Shown in pieces: positions 24,128-34,690 of a DNA stretch of 64,000 nt (positions are counted from its first letter, which is position 1; the number at the start of each line of letters is the position of its first letter). Below the pieces are notes generated by a model. That model searched no databases. It was given only the letters and a program-made list of their open reading frames with translations, and was not told where the DNA came from. This stretch comes from Vibrio jasicida CAIM 1864 = LMG 25398. GTDB taxonomy: Bacteria; Pseudomonadota; Gammaproteobacteria; Enterobacterales; Vibrionaceae. The position numbers and the translations under genes are program-made. Location of the stretch: contig NZ_BAOG01000082.1 of assembly GCF_000400365.1 (NCBI RefSeq), positions 1 to 64,000 on the forward strand. The letters are read 5' to 3'.

Positions 24128-27100
24128 ATGTCGAAAGATTTTAGTCGTTTGATTCGCACCCTCGGTGGTACGTTTTTGTCGTTCCTAATGGTATTGATTG
24201 CTATGCCTGCGAAAGCGGATATAGCTGGGCTTGATGTCCAGTTGTCACCGGTAAGTGGCCAATACGATAACGGCAGTCAGATTGAATATACATTGACCTT
24301 AACCAACACCTCTGGTTCCACACTTTCCGGGTTAGAGGTCAATGATGAGATCATGAATATCATGACTTCCGGTGATTCCGGCGGTTCAGTGAATGCATTT
24401 GAAAGCGCAGAGATCTCCGCGTCCGCTTCTTTTTTATCTTCTGCTGGTGACTACGACAGAAATGGCAACCTAACTGCCACTGATGTTCGAATTCGCAATA
24501 ACGGCACGGTTTCTTACACCATCAAAGCAACCGTTTCTGAGCAGGCAGCTGGCGATATTGGCAACGTTGCCAATGTTCGCTCTGGTGCGCTTTCACGAGA
24601 AGACTCAAACACAACTACCCACCAGAGAGTGGTGTATGAACACAGCATCGATCTTTCTGCGTCGGTTGATAAATATGGCACAGGGCAAGCTCTGGTTTAC
24701 ACCCTAAAAGTATCAAATACAGGCTCTGCAAAAATCCAAGGTATGACTGTTACCGACCTTGTGGCAGATATTGAGGCCGAAGACATCAATGGTGCAATGA
24801 TTTCAGCCTTTACGTCTGTCTCAAACAGTTCTTCTACTTCGGTTTCAGGGAGTAATGCGGGGACGTTCTCAACAAGCGGCAACTTGGATGCGAAGGATGT
24901 ATCTATCGCAGTTGGTGGTTCGGTCACTTATACCATTCGAGGTCAAATCGATTCAACGTTGGTCGGCGACATCATCAATGACAGCGCTGAAGCAAAAACA
25001 CGTGACGACAACCAATCAGCTGGTGGTATCACAACGCCGCCTAAAGACGCTGATGTTACACTCTCGCACTCGCTAAACAAAACGGACGATTATCTCGTTA
25101 GCGAAGATTTCTCATACACCATCACAGTGCGTAACGCTTCTGGTGCAGGTATCGCTCACAACTACACTGTTCAGCAGTTGATGGACTCGTTGAAGTCGGA
25201 TCTAGGCAACGACATCAGTAACGACAAAAATGCCGACGACACAACGGGTAACCCGTACTCGACTTGGACCAATGAAGTAGTATCGATTGGCTCGAACAGC
25301 CTTTCTGAGCTACAAGCATCGGGCAAGCAAACCGACAAATCACTCGACGATAAAGTGTCTATCTACCCTGGTGAAGAGATCGTTTATTCCATTGTGGTGC
25401 ATGCAAGTCCCGTTTCTATCGGTAAGATCCCTCAGTTGGAGGCGAAAGTTCTTAACGATGAAGGCGGCGCTGATTCAGCTGGCGTGCTTGCAAATACGCT
25501 AAACACGGAAGATGTTCTCGATTCATCATCGAGCCAAATTAAACGCAACAAGCTAACCAAAGACACGACGTATGTGCCAGGTGTTTCTGGTGAGAATGAA
25601 GTGGTTTACGACATCGAAATCTCGAACGCGGATTCAAAATACTTTGCCAATGATGTCATCGTGTTAGATAAGTTTGCGTGTAACGTCACTGAGCAAGTTG
25701 ATGGTTCGTCTGGATCTGCTTTTTCTGAATGGAAACTTGAAGTCGCGGATAGCCGTGGCGAAGGCTCTAACTACGGCTCTTTTGATTATGGCGCTTGGAC
25801 CACCGACGATATTGACCTAAAAGTCGATTTGGCTCCTGAAGGTTATGTTCGTTACAAGTTGACGGCAAGAGTGGCGGACGACAGTGTAGGTCAGATTGTT
25901 GATGATGGCACAGATGCGGGACTTTGTTTGGGGGATAACCTAGGCGAAATTGGTTCTGGTGTTCAAATGCCAAACTCAAACTTAAAAGTTCAAAAAGAAG
26001 TAGACTCTCGCTACTACTCGTCGGGTAGCACCCTAAACTACACCATCACAGTAGAAAACAGCGGTGAAGGATACGCGATCGATGTACCTGTTTATGATGA
26101 TCTGGCTTCTGTAACCACTACTTCTATCAACGGTACATCAACTAAAGCCTACGTAAGTTGGGTGGTAACGGCGACCTCTTACGATGAGGATGGCAATGTT
26201 TCCACAAACAGTAAGCCGGGTTTTACGGGCGAAATTGCAGGTAATCAGAGCAATAAGAACATCCTAGATGTAAGTGCGACGGTTGCCCCTAAAGAAACCA
26301 TCATTTATTCGATTGCTGCAGTAGTTAATCCAATTGCGGATGATGAAATCCGAAACGAAGTTGAAGTGGATGGCAAGCTTTATTCGGATCGAGGCTCTTA
26401 CCCTCGTGATTACTACCTAGTGTTGGATAAGCGCGTAGATGGGAATGATGAACAAAACTGGTACACCAACACGACTAATGAAGTGACTTATACCATCAGT
26501 GTGACTAACCCTGAAGGCAATGGTTTTGCTTCCAATATCGAAATTAAAGACGACATCAGCGCAATAGAGGCAGAACTGCTGGAGCCTGCTGGTGCGATGA
26601 AGAAAGTCTTTACCTCGTGGACTATTTCAGCAGATATTGAGGCGGATTCGCCTTGGTTAAAAGTCGCCGCTGACGCCGGAGACTTTTCTGATAACAACGA
26701 TCTTGATGTTATTGCTCAAATCCCACCGGGTGTAACCATCAAATATACCATTGTTGGTACTCTTGATCGCAGTGTTGATTCTGAGATCCTGTGGGGATCG
26801 TTCTCTAACACAGCAACCGTCAAGTCGACTGACGCAGAAGATAACATCAATCTAGCGGATTCAGTCTCGACGCATCCAAACGAGCCAAATCTTGTTGTGG
26901 CGAAAACCGCTCAAAACACCGATTTTATTGTTGGTGAGCGTGCAACGTTTGACATCTACATCTACAACCGTGGAGTGGGTTACGCCAATGATGCAACCGT
27001 TAAGGATGACATCGAAGCGCTGAACTTCTTCTCGAGCTGGTCTATAACAGGTTCAACAAACACCGATGAGCAAGGCTCACGCTACGGTGACGTTTCAGAC

Positions 27101-30100
27101 AACGAAAACATCGATACTGACGTTGATATCACTCCGGGAGGGTGGGTGCATTATGAAGTGTCTGGTATCGTCAAAAATGATTATCCACACGACCAAGTTT
27201 CAAACCGTGTTGATGTTTATGACCCATTGACGGACCGCGACCACAGTTCTTCTGCTCAAATCGACAATAAAGACAGCGCGTTTGATATCAATGTCTCAAT
27301 TACAAAGACGACAGATGTCGTTCGTTATACGCCTGGTGAGTACCTTGAATATACGATTTTGGTTAAGAACAGTGATGAAGAAAATGTGGCAGAGGTGGAG
27401 CTTAGAGATGAACTCTCTAAGGTTTTTACAACGCTTGCTAATGACAAAGATGGTTATGTCGAAGATGTTGCAACTCAACAAGCCTTTGAACACTGGTTAG
27501 TTGATACTGGCAGCGGTTATGGAAGTGAATCGACTAATGATGTAAGAGTTCCTTTATCTCTTGCTCCTACTGAGTTGAAGACGATAAAGATCAAAGCTCT
27601 AGTCAAAGATAATGCGGTCTCTAATGGCGTGGAAGCTGGCAATCTAAATGTTATTCGAAATGAAGCTTTACTGCTCGATATGCGAGATTCTGGTTGTACG
27701 ACCGATTGTGAGTATTTCAAACGTGCCGTTGCTGAAAACCATCAGGTTTACAACAATGGTGATGTTTTCCGTACCACTAACATCAACCGTTACTCTCCTG
27801 GTGATGAGCTGATCTACACCTTCAAGTACACCTCACAAGATGGTAAAGGCTACCGTAATAACGTTGATGTGAATGAATTGATTAATGGTATTTCAGTTCA
27901 ATTGCAAGATGGCTCAACGGGCAACCCGTTCTATGATCCGACGACAAAGACTAATCAGTTCAGCGTAAGTGTAGAGAAAAGTGATCTTGCGAATGCGGGC
28001 ACTACAGATGGTACTAAAGACGGTAAGGTCGCTGACAACAATGACATTGTGACCACGATTGATATCGATGAAGGAGAAGATGTCACGTACACCGTGAAAG
28101 GGATGATTCGTCCCGATGCGGTGGGTGATATCAGCTATCGTGACACCATTGTTATTCCGAATGATTATCACCTGAATTTTGACAAAATCACTGATGAAAC
28201 GGTTTACGAGCCGGGTAAAACGGTTACGTATCGTTTGATCATCGAGAATGACGGTAAAGCCAATGCCGATGACATTCCTATTGTCGATAATCTTGAGGAT
28301 ATCACGGTAGATCTCGTTGATGGCAGTACAGGTGATGCATACGTTACTTGGGACATTACCTCAAAGGCGACCGGTGACAATAAAGAGTACGTCGACGCAG
28401 GCGCAGGTGCTGGCAATGTTTATACCTCCAGCGACAGTAACCTAGACGTATTGGCTGATATTCCAATGGGGGCAACCTTGGAATATGAAGTGGTTGCGAC
28501 TGTTAATGACAAAGCGCAAGGCGAAATCGTCAACTTGTTAAAGGTTGATGGCGACAGTATTGCTCACAGTATTAAGCAGACTGTAAACAAAGTTGAGTAC
28601 GAGAAAAATATTCTAGCTTTCTATGATGTAGATAGAAACAAGCTAACTGGTGCAACTCACTACATGCCAGGTGGTTACGTTGAGTATGAAATTCTGATCG
28701 AAAACATTGCCGAGGCTCATGTCGATGATATGAGCCTACGTGATGACATTGATGAAATTATGACGGACTACTATGACGGTAGTCGAGGCCCTACATTTGT
28801 TGAGTGGACGATTACGACAGATACCGATCGTTCTGGTATCTCTGATCCAGATGTAGATGGTGCCATTGTCACAGGCACACCTATTACAGATCCTATCAAT
28901 ACTCACGTCGATATTGCAGCCAAAGACTTCGGCGGTTTCTTAACTACGCCTCATGTCCGCTATGTGATTCTTGCGAAGATCAACCCAAAAGCGGTAGGTA
29001 CGTTTACTAACCGAGCGTTTATTGATGAAGATGATGGCAACAAGCTAATTGCGGTGTCTCCTCCAGCGTCAATGGCTGATCCGGAAATCAGCTTCAATAA
29101 GAAAGCCTTCTCTGATGCTGGATTCGGTACAGAGAAAACGACTTACTCGCAAGCATCGGGTGAGAGTGAGGTTTACTACCGTATTCAGCTGAAAAACAAC
29201 GGCTATGGCACCGAGTATGGCTCTCATATAAAAGACACCATCTCAGCGATTCAAACCCGTATTGCGGAAGATAATTCGACGGCGGGTGGCGATCCTGTCG
29301 GCCAACCATTTAATGCGGGTTGGGAAGTGAGTTTGGCGAAAGATGCAGCACCAGACTCGATTACCGAGGCAGTTGGTTTTGTCGATGGTTCTCGTATTGA
29401 TATCGACAATGACATTGTTATCGCTCCTCAGGAATCATTGACGTTCACCATCCATGGCACCATCCGTGAAGATGCGTTGGGAGATATTCAAAACACCGCG
29501 AACTACGATGGCAAAAACCGCACGGCTACATTGCTGCCTTTGGCGAACAACATCAATGTGGAAAAACGCGTCGTGTCTATTAATGGTACGCCTTTCACCT
29601 CAGGAGATACTTACATTCCGGGTGACGAAGTGGAGTACGAGTTCGTCGTTACTAACCCAGAAAACGGGTGGGCGAACGATGTGCGTATTCAAGATACGGT
29701 GACCGATATTGGTGTTGAAGTTATTGGCGGTACAACCAAACCGGCGTATGCCTCTGGTGATATCAGCCATACGGTGAGTAATGGAATCGACGCGAACATT
29801 GATACCTATGTTCCGGGTTACAGCGTAGCCGGCAATCTCGATATCGAAGTGGATATTGCAGCTGGCGAAGCGTTGACCTTTAACCTGACAGGTACAGTGA
29901 GAGACGACGCGCTGGGTGAGATTGAAGCGAACCGAGTGACCGCTGATAGTAAGTCGGATTCGTCGGAACCTATTCCACCTAAGCCTTCAGAAATCAACTA
30001 CTTCAAGACGCTAGAGTACACCGATGGCGATTCCGCGAGTTGTTCGGTTCCTTCTAGTGATGGCAGTGGCTGTACTTATGCTCCTCGCGGTGATGTTGAG

Positions 30101-33100
30101 TATCAAGTCACCCTTGAAAACACGGGCGACAGCATCGCTAATGACGTTCGTGTTATCGATGCCATCAACAATATTAATACTTCAGATGGCACAGCAGCAT
30201 TTACGCAATGGTCAACGTCGATCGCAGTTGAGCCGGCGGGAACCTACGACGTCCAGGGTAACTACAACGGTAACGTACCATTGAATGCCACAGTAGACCT
30301 TCGACCTGGAGAACACATTGTTTTTGATGTGAAAGGGACGGTGGCTGCTTCTGCGACAGGTTCAATAACCAATATTGCACAAGTCAATGGCGACAACACG
30401 AACGATATTGTTCTGGAAGCTGGCCGATCTCAGTACTTAATCGATAAATGGACCGATACTCCTCAATATGTACCGGGGGGCACAGTTAACTACTACATCG
30501 ATATTACCAATGACGATGTAAGTACCGGCTTTTTTGGTCTGCTGGATGACATTAACAGTTTTGAAGTTGAAACAGTTGATGGCTCTATGAAGCCTGCTCT
30601 AGAAGAATGGACTCTGGATTATGAAGTGTTGTTTGATTCTGCACCTTCAGATCCTGCGGCAAATGATTTCTCCGAGCTAGATAAGCTCGTTGGTGTAACC
30701 AACCCGGATATCAATATTCCAGCGGGCTCAATAAAAATGGCAGGACGTGATGATGCAGGTACTGGTGGTGGTGATAAATACACCGTCATTCGTATCCACA
30801 TACGAGGTAAAGTTCGTGATGATGCCGTAGGTCGTTTTACCAATACCGCTTTCCTTCTTTATGGTCTGGGTAGTAAACGAGCGAAGCTAACACAAGGCTA
30901 CATCACACCAAAACCGGGCCAATTGGAACTGACAAAAGAGACGACACCGATTGCGGAGCCAGATGCGAAATACCAACCGGGTCAGCCTGTTGCGTACAAA
31001 ATCACGTTAACTAACGTCGGTGAAGGTTACTTGGTAGACCAAGTGCTGGTGGATCGCATCGATACCATTATGACTGATGTGGCGAACAGTACCGACAAAG
31101 CACAAGCCTTTACGGGTAAATGGGTGATCAGTGATGAAGTACTGGGTGGTAGTGGCGATCCTTTGCTGAACGCTCGTAAAAACGTGATCGATACCGATCA
31201 GGGTTATAGTGCGACTTACAGTATCCATCCTGGCGATAGTTACTCTTTCGTTGTAACGAATACCGTCAACGACAAGGCCAAAGGCAACATCACTAACCTA
31301 GTTAAAGTGGACAGTGATGGCACAGACTACACAGCGGAAGCGACGTATTTGCCTGAAGACGCACAAGTCACGTTGGCGAAAGAAGTCGACAAGCTTGAAT
31401 ACCTACCGGGTGATACGCTGACTTATACCGTGACGGTTAAGAACAACGGCTTAGGCTGGGCGGAAGCCGTCGAGATTGAAGACACATTGAAGTCGATTGA
31501 AACGACACTTGCTGGCGGTACCACAGGAAAAGCGTTTGACCCAAGTTCAATTCAGATTTCAGCGGTCTCAACAACGGGTGAAACACCAGTTCCAGCACCA
31601 ACAACAGGTGAAGATCTGAAAGAGACGCTGGATATCGCTCCTGAAGATACGATCGTTTATACCATTCAAGCGACAACGGTAGCCAATGCGACGGGTGACA
31701 TCACCAATACAGCGAGTACAACGTTTGAAGGGAATACAACAGAAAAAAGCGCAATCAGTACACCGATCCTCGCGACGGTATCCATCGACAAATCGGTAGA
31801 CACGCCAACCTATGAAGTGACGAAGCTGATCAACTACGACATTACGGTGAGTAACACGTCATTGGCGTTTGCTTCTGGTGTTGAACTGAAAGACATCATC
31901 AGCGACATTGATGTTGACACCACCAGTGGTAATAAAGAATCGGCGTTTATGTTGTGGGAAGTGACGTACGAATCATCGGATGAACGCACGGTTGTGGCAC
32001 CAAAAACGTTTGAGCTGAGCGACGATATTAATGCAACCATGGATATTGCGCCTGAGAGTACCGTGACCTTCCGTGTGAAAGCGCTGATCCGTACCACAGC
32101 GATTGGTGAGATCAGCAACACTGCAACCGTCACTTACAACGGTGTTTCTCAAGATTCAACAGCGATTATGCTGCCGATGGATCCCGATTTTGTTGCCACC
32201 AAAACAAACGTTCAAACCGAATACGAACCTGGTGAAGAGTTAGAGTTCTTGATCACTATCGAGAACACCTCGAATAACTACATCACTGATTTGAGCGTGA
32301 TGGATGACATGTCGTCTATCCAAGTTGGTTATTACGATGGTACGACAGGCCCTGCGTTTGTTGATGGTTCAACATCGCTTGAGGTTGAATCACAAACCAT
32401 AGGCAGCAATGTCGAATCGGTCAGCTCAACAGAATACAGCGTGGATATTGCACCAAAAGGTAAGGTGGTATTCCGCGCGAAAGGCACAGTTGTGGATTCA
32501 GCGACCGGGGCCATTGTGAACACCGCGCAAGTCGATGGTGGTGATGTGATCAGCCCTCCTGTTCAGAGTGTGAGTGCGGTTGTGCAAGCTGAGCTTTACA
32601 CCGACGCACCACATTACGTGCCGGGTGAAAAAGTGGAATATCACCTAGTGATTGAAAACATTGGACGCGGTATTGCGAAGAACGTTGCTATCTATACCCA
32701 GTTCAGTGAATCCATGGGTGATTACATCGATGGTTCTCGTGACAAAGCCTTTGATGATTGGACGCTAACGGCCGATTGGCAGGGTGCTGAAACTCAGCCG
32801 GGCGATTATGAAGACGATAAAGATTTGTTCACCATCGTTGATATCGCACCGGGCGGTAAGATTGATTACACCTTCACGTTGACCGTCAATGAAGACATGC
32901 TGACTAACATTGATGTGCTCGGTTACTACTTAGATCTGACGTGGAATCCGGCTGCAATGGCGCGCTCAAAAGGCATGATGCCGTCGCCAACCTCAGTGCA
33001 GGGCTCTGCAGACCAAGTCGCAGCATTGGATTTACCGCCTGTTCCTGCTGAGCTTGTGGTCGAGAAGCGTTCTGATAAGCCGGAATACACACCGGATGAT

Positions 33101-34660
33101 GATTCCGTGACTTACTACTTGGCCGTGACGAACCAAGGTGATGGTAACGCAGCCAATGTTCGTCTAACCGATGAAATCAGTGAGCTGCAAAATGAAGCGG
33201 GCAACAAAGTCTTCACCGACTGGACCATTGAAGGTGTCGAAGTAGACGACAGCGGCAGCGTGATTGACCGCCATACCTTCCCAGCAAGCGAAGATTTGGA
33301 TTTGATGGTCAACCTTAAGTCGAAAAAACGTAATGCGTTTGCCTTTGAAGTGGTGGGCACACTAGGTAAAGGCTTGGATGACGACATCACCAACACCTTT
33401 ACTGCGACAGAAACCGACGGTACACAAACCAGTGACAGCGTGACCACGCACATCAAGAAGATCCCAGATAACAGTGGTGAACTTCTGCTAACAAAAGCGG
33501 CGTTGCAAGACACCGCACAGGTGGGCGATGCCGTGGAATACGAAGTCATTGTAGAAAACAACAACGAATCGTACTTCAAAAACGTCACCGTGGAAGACCG
33601 TTACCCTGGCGGCTTCAAGTACATCCTTGATACATCGGAAGTGGTGTTGAGTGGTCCAGATGGTGAGTTTGGTAATGAAGACGACCGAGTGTTGACGATT
33701 GAACCATCAGACACGGGCAAGCTGCTGTTTACCTCATTGAACTTCGACCCGGGCGAGAAGCTACGTATTCGTTATCTACTGCGAGTTTCCGTGGGCGCGA
33801 CGTTTGGTGACTACATCAACACCGCGGTATCGAAAGTCGATGGCCTTGCGGTGTCGAACGAAGACAGTGCCAAAGTAACCGTAGAGCCGGACAAGGTATT
33901 CGATACCTCATCCATCATCGGTAAGGTGTTTGAAGACCACAACAAAGACGGTTTCCAAGCAGACGCGACGGCATTTGATGTGGAATTGATTGCCAACTTG
34001 CCTACACAGGACTACATCGCTGGCTCTACAATCGTCGTCCGCGATGGGAAAGAGCTGTCGGTTGAGGATGAGCAAGACAATGGTCAAGTGATTTCAGCCG
34101 TGCAAGAAGGTGTTGAATTGGGTGACCTTTGGGGCCACTCGATAAACCGCACCATCTCTGAAACAAAATCTGTCGCTATTCAATTCAAAACACGTACTCG
34201 TGAGAGTTTTGATTTTACCGTCACATCGGACGGTGGTTCACGCATCGAATTTGATGCGCAAGGCCAAATCAAGTTTGCTCATGAATCGGACAAAAAGAAC
34301 GGCCTAAGTGCAGAGAATCTTAACGTCACAAGAAACCTCTATCGACATGGCGATGCCTACTTGTGGGAAATCGTGATTGAGAACAAAGGGGTTTATGAAG
34401 ACGGGATACCAGGTGTCAAGCTGATGACGGTGGAAGGCATCGTCATTCATACAGACCAATACGGACGCTACCACGTGCCCGACCAATGGGTGCTGAATAA
34501 GAAAGGGAAAAACTTCCTTGTGAAGTTAGACACTGACTCGTTACCGACTTCTATGGAAGTGGTGAGCGAAAACCCGAAAGTGTTGCGAATTACCCCGAAT
34601 AAGCTCACGAAGTTTAACTTCAGTGTTCATCGCAAAGCGAAAGACACCGAGCAAGAGTAG
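24128..34660 (+). CDS. giant secreted surface protein with about 22 DUF11-like repeats and SdrD-B-like C-terminus (copy A)
   Basis: 3510 aa. A Sec signal peptide ends near residue 31 (PAKA/DIAG). About 22 repeats of roughly 140-150 residues follow, to about residue 3260. Each runs: a first strand with Lys (e.g. LAKEVDKLEYLPGDTLTYTV), N-G or N-D turn, V-x-D, AF-x-x-W, D-I-A-P-G, and a last strand G-x-I-x-N-T-A-x-V. This is the TIGR01451/DUF11 type of Ig-like fold. The C-terminus (3262-3510) has SdrD-B-like sequences GKVFEDHNKDGFQ and GIPGVKLMTVEG...TDQYGRYHVP. No type I signal, LPXTG or autotransporter barrel is seen, so attachment probably uses the barrel encoded next. Cys pairs occur in repeats 4, 8 and 14. 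Likely role: surface fibre or adhesin; inferred only. Confidence 0.8.
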   Translation: MSKDFSRLIRTLGGTFLSFLMVLIAMPAKADIAGLDVQLSPVSGQYDNGSQIEYTLTLTNTSGSTLSGLEVNDEIMNIMTSGDSGGSVNAFESAEISASASFLSSAGDYDRNGNLTATDVRIRNNGTVSYTIKATVSEQAAGDIGNVANVRSGALSREDSNTTTHQRVVYEHSIDLSASVDKYGTGQALVYTLKVSNTGSAKIQGMTVTDLVADIEAEDINGAMISAFTSVSNSSSTSVSGSNAGTFSTSGNLDAKDVSIAVGGSVTYTIRGQIDSTLVGDIINDSAEAKTRDDNQSAGGITTPPKDADVTLSHSLNKTDDYLVSEDFSYTITVRNASGAGIAHNYTVQQLMDSLKSDLGNDISNDKNADDTTGNPYSTWTNEVVSIGSNSLSELQASGKQTDKSLDDKVSIYPGEEIVYSIVVHASPVSIGKIPQLEAKVLNDEGGADSAGVLANTLNTEDVLDSSSSQIKRNKLTKDTTYVPGVSGENEVVYDIEISNADSKYFANDVIVLDKFACNVTEQVDGSSGSAFSEWKLEVADSRGEGSNYGSFDYGAWTTDDIDLKVDLAPEGYVRYKLTARVADDSVGQIVDDGTDAGLCLGDNLGEIGSGVQMPNSNLKVQKEVDSRYYSSGSTLNYTITVENSGEGYAIDVPVYDDLASVTTTSINGTSTKAYVSWVVTATSYDEDGNVSTNSKPGFTGEIAGNQSNKNILDVSATVAPKETIIYSIAAVVNPIADDEIRNEVEVDGKLYSDRGSYPRDYYLVLDKRVDGNDEQNWYTNTTNEVTYTISVTNPEGNGFASNIEIKDDISAIEAELLEPAGAMKKVFTSWTISADIEADSPWLKVAADAGDFSDNNDLDVIAQIPPGVTIKYTIVGTLDRSVDSEILWGSFSNTATVKSTDAEDNINLADSVSTHPNEPNLVVAKTAQNTDFIVGERATFDIYIYNRGVGYANDATVKDDIEALNFFSSWSITGSTNTDEQGSRYGDVSDNENIDTDVDITPGGWVHYEVSGIVKNDYPHDQVSNRVDVYDPLTDRDHSSSAQIDNKDSAFDINVSITKTTDVVRYTPGEYLEYTILVKNSDEENVAEVELRDELSKVFTTLANDKDGYVEDVATQQAFEHWLVDTGSGYGSESTNDVRVPLSLAPTELKTIKIKALVKDNAVSNGVEAGNLNVIRNEALLLDMRDSGCTTDCEYFKRAVAENHQVYNNGDVFRTTNINRYSPGDELIYTFKYTSQDGKGYRNNVDVNELINGISVQLQDGSTGNPFYDPTTKTNQFSVSVEKSDLANAGTTDGTKDGKVADNNDIVTTIDIDEGEDVTYTVKGMIRPDAVGDISYRDTIVIPNDYHLNFDKITDETVYEPGKTVTYRLIIENDGKANADDIPIVDNLEDITVDLVDGSTGDAYVTWDITSKATGDNKEYVDAGAGAGNVYTSSDSNLDVLADIPMGATLEYEVVATVNDKAQGEIVNLLKVDGDSIAHSIKQTVNKVEYEKNILAFYDVDRNKLTGATHYMPGGYVEYEILIENIAEAHVDDMSLRDDIDEIMTDYYDGSRGPTFVEWTITTDTDRSGISDPDVDGAIVTGTPITDPINTHVDIAAKDFGGFLTTPHVRYVILAKINPKAVGTFTNRAFIDEDDGNKLIAVSPPASMADPEISFNKKAFSDAGFGTEKTTYSQASGESEVYYRIQLKNNGYGTEYGSHIKDTISAIQTRIAEDNSTAGGDPVGQPFNAGWEVSLAKDAAPDSITEAVGFVDGSRIDIDNDIVIAPQESLTFTIHGTIREDALGDIQNTANYDGKNRTATLLPLANNINVEKRVVSINGTPFTSGDTYIPGDEVEYEFVVTNPENGWANDVRIQDTVTDIGVEVIGGTTKPAYASGDISHTVSNGIDANIDTYVPGYSVAGNLDIEVDIAAGEALTFNLTGTVRDDALGEIEANRVTADSKSDSSEPIPPKPSEINYFKTLEYTDGDSASCSVPSSDGSGCTYAPRGDVEYQVTLENTGDSIANDVRVIDAINNINTSDGTAAFTQWSTSIAVEPAGTYDVQGNYNGNVPLNATVDLRPGEHIVFDVKGTVAASATGSITNIAQVNGDNTNDIVLEAGRSQYLIDKWTDTPQYVPGGTVNYYIDITNDDVSTGFFGLLDDINSFEVETVDGSMKPALEEWTLDYEVLFDSAPSDPAANDFSELDKLVGVTNPDINIPAGSIKMAGRDDAGTGGGDKYTVIRIHIRGKVRDDAVGRFTNTAFLLYGLGSKRAKLTQGYITPKPGQLELTKETTPIAEPDAKYQPGQPVAYKITLTNVGEGYLVDQVLVDRIDTIMTDVANSTDKAQAFTGKWVISDEVLGGSGDPLLNARKNVIDTDQGYSATYSIHPGDSYSFVVTNTVNDKAKGNITNLVKVDSDGTDYTAEATYLPEDAQVTLAKEVDKLEYLPGDTLTYTVTVKNNGLGWAEAVEIEDTLKSIETTLAGGTTGKAFDPSSIQISAVSTTGETPVPAPTTGEDLKETLDIAPEDTIVYTIQATTVANATGDITNTASTTFEGNTTEKSAISTPILATVSIDKSVDTPTYEVTKLINYDITVSNTSLAFASGVELKDIISDIDVDTTSGNKESAFMLWEVTYESSDERTVVAPKTFELSDDINATMDIAPESTVTFRVKALIRTTAIGEISNTATVTYNGVSQDSTAIMLPMDPDFVATKTNVQTEYEPGEELEFLITIENTSNNYITDLSVMDDMSSIQVGYYDGTTGPAFVDGSTSLEVESQTIGSNVESVSSTEYSVDIAPKGKVVFRAKGTVVDSATGAIVNTAQVDGGDVISPPVQSVSAVVQAELYTDAPHYVPGEKVEYHLVIENIGRGIAKNVAIYTQFSESMGDYIDGSRDKAFDDWTLTADWQGAETQPGDYEDDKDLFTIVDIAPGGKIDYTFTLTVNEDMLTNIDVLGYYLDLTWNPAAMARSKGMMPSPTSVQGSADQVAALDLPPVPAELVVEKRSDKPEYTPDDDSVTYYLAVTNQGDGNAANVRLTDEISELQNEAGNKVFTDWTIEGVEVDDSGSVIDRHTFPASEDLDLMVNLKSKKRNAFAFEVVGTLGKGLDDDITNTFTATETDGTQTSDSVTTHIKKIPDNSGELLLTKAALQDTAQVGDAVEYEVIVENNNESYFKNVTVEDRYPGGFKYILDTSEVVLSGPDGEFGNEDDRVLTIEPSDTGKLLFTSLNFDPGEKLRIRYLLRVSVGATFGDYINTAVSKVDGLAVSNEDSAKVTVEPDKVFDTSSIIGKVFEDHNKDGFQADATAFDVELIANLPTQDYIAGSTIVVRDGKELSVEDEQDNGQVISAVQEGVELGDLWGHSINRTISETKSVAIQFKTRTRESFDFTVTSDGGSRIEFDAQGQIKFAHESDKKNGLSAENLNVTRNLYRHGDAYLWEIVIENKGVYEDGIPGVKLMTVEGIVIHTDQYGRYHVPDQWVLNKKGKNFLVKLDTDSLPTSMEVVSENPKVLRITPNKLTKFNFSVHRKAKDTEQE

Positions 34661-34690
34661 TGAGTGATTGGAGCCGTATCTGGAATTTGT

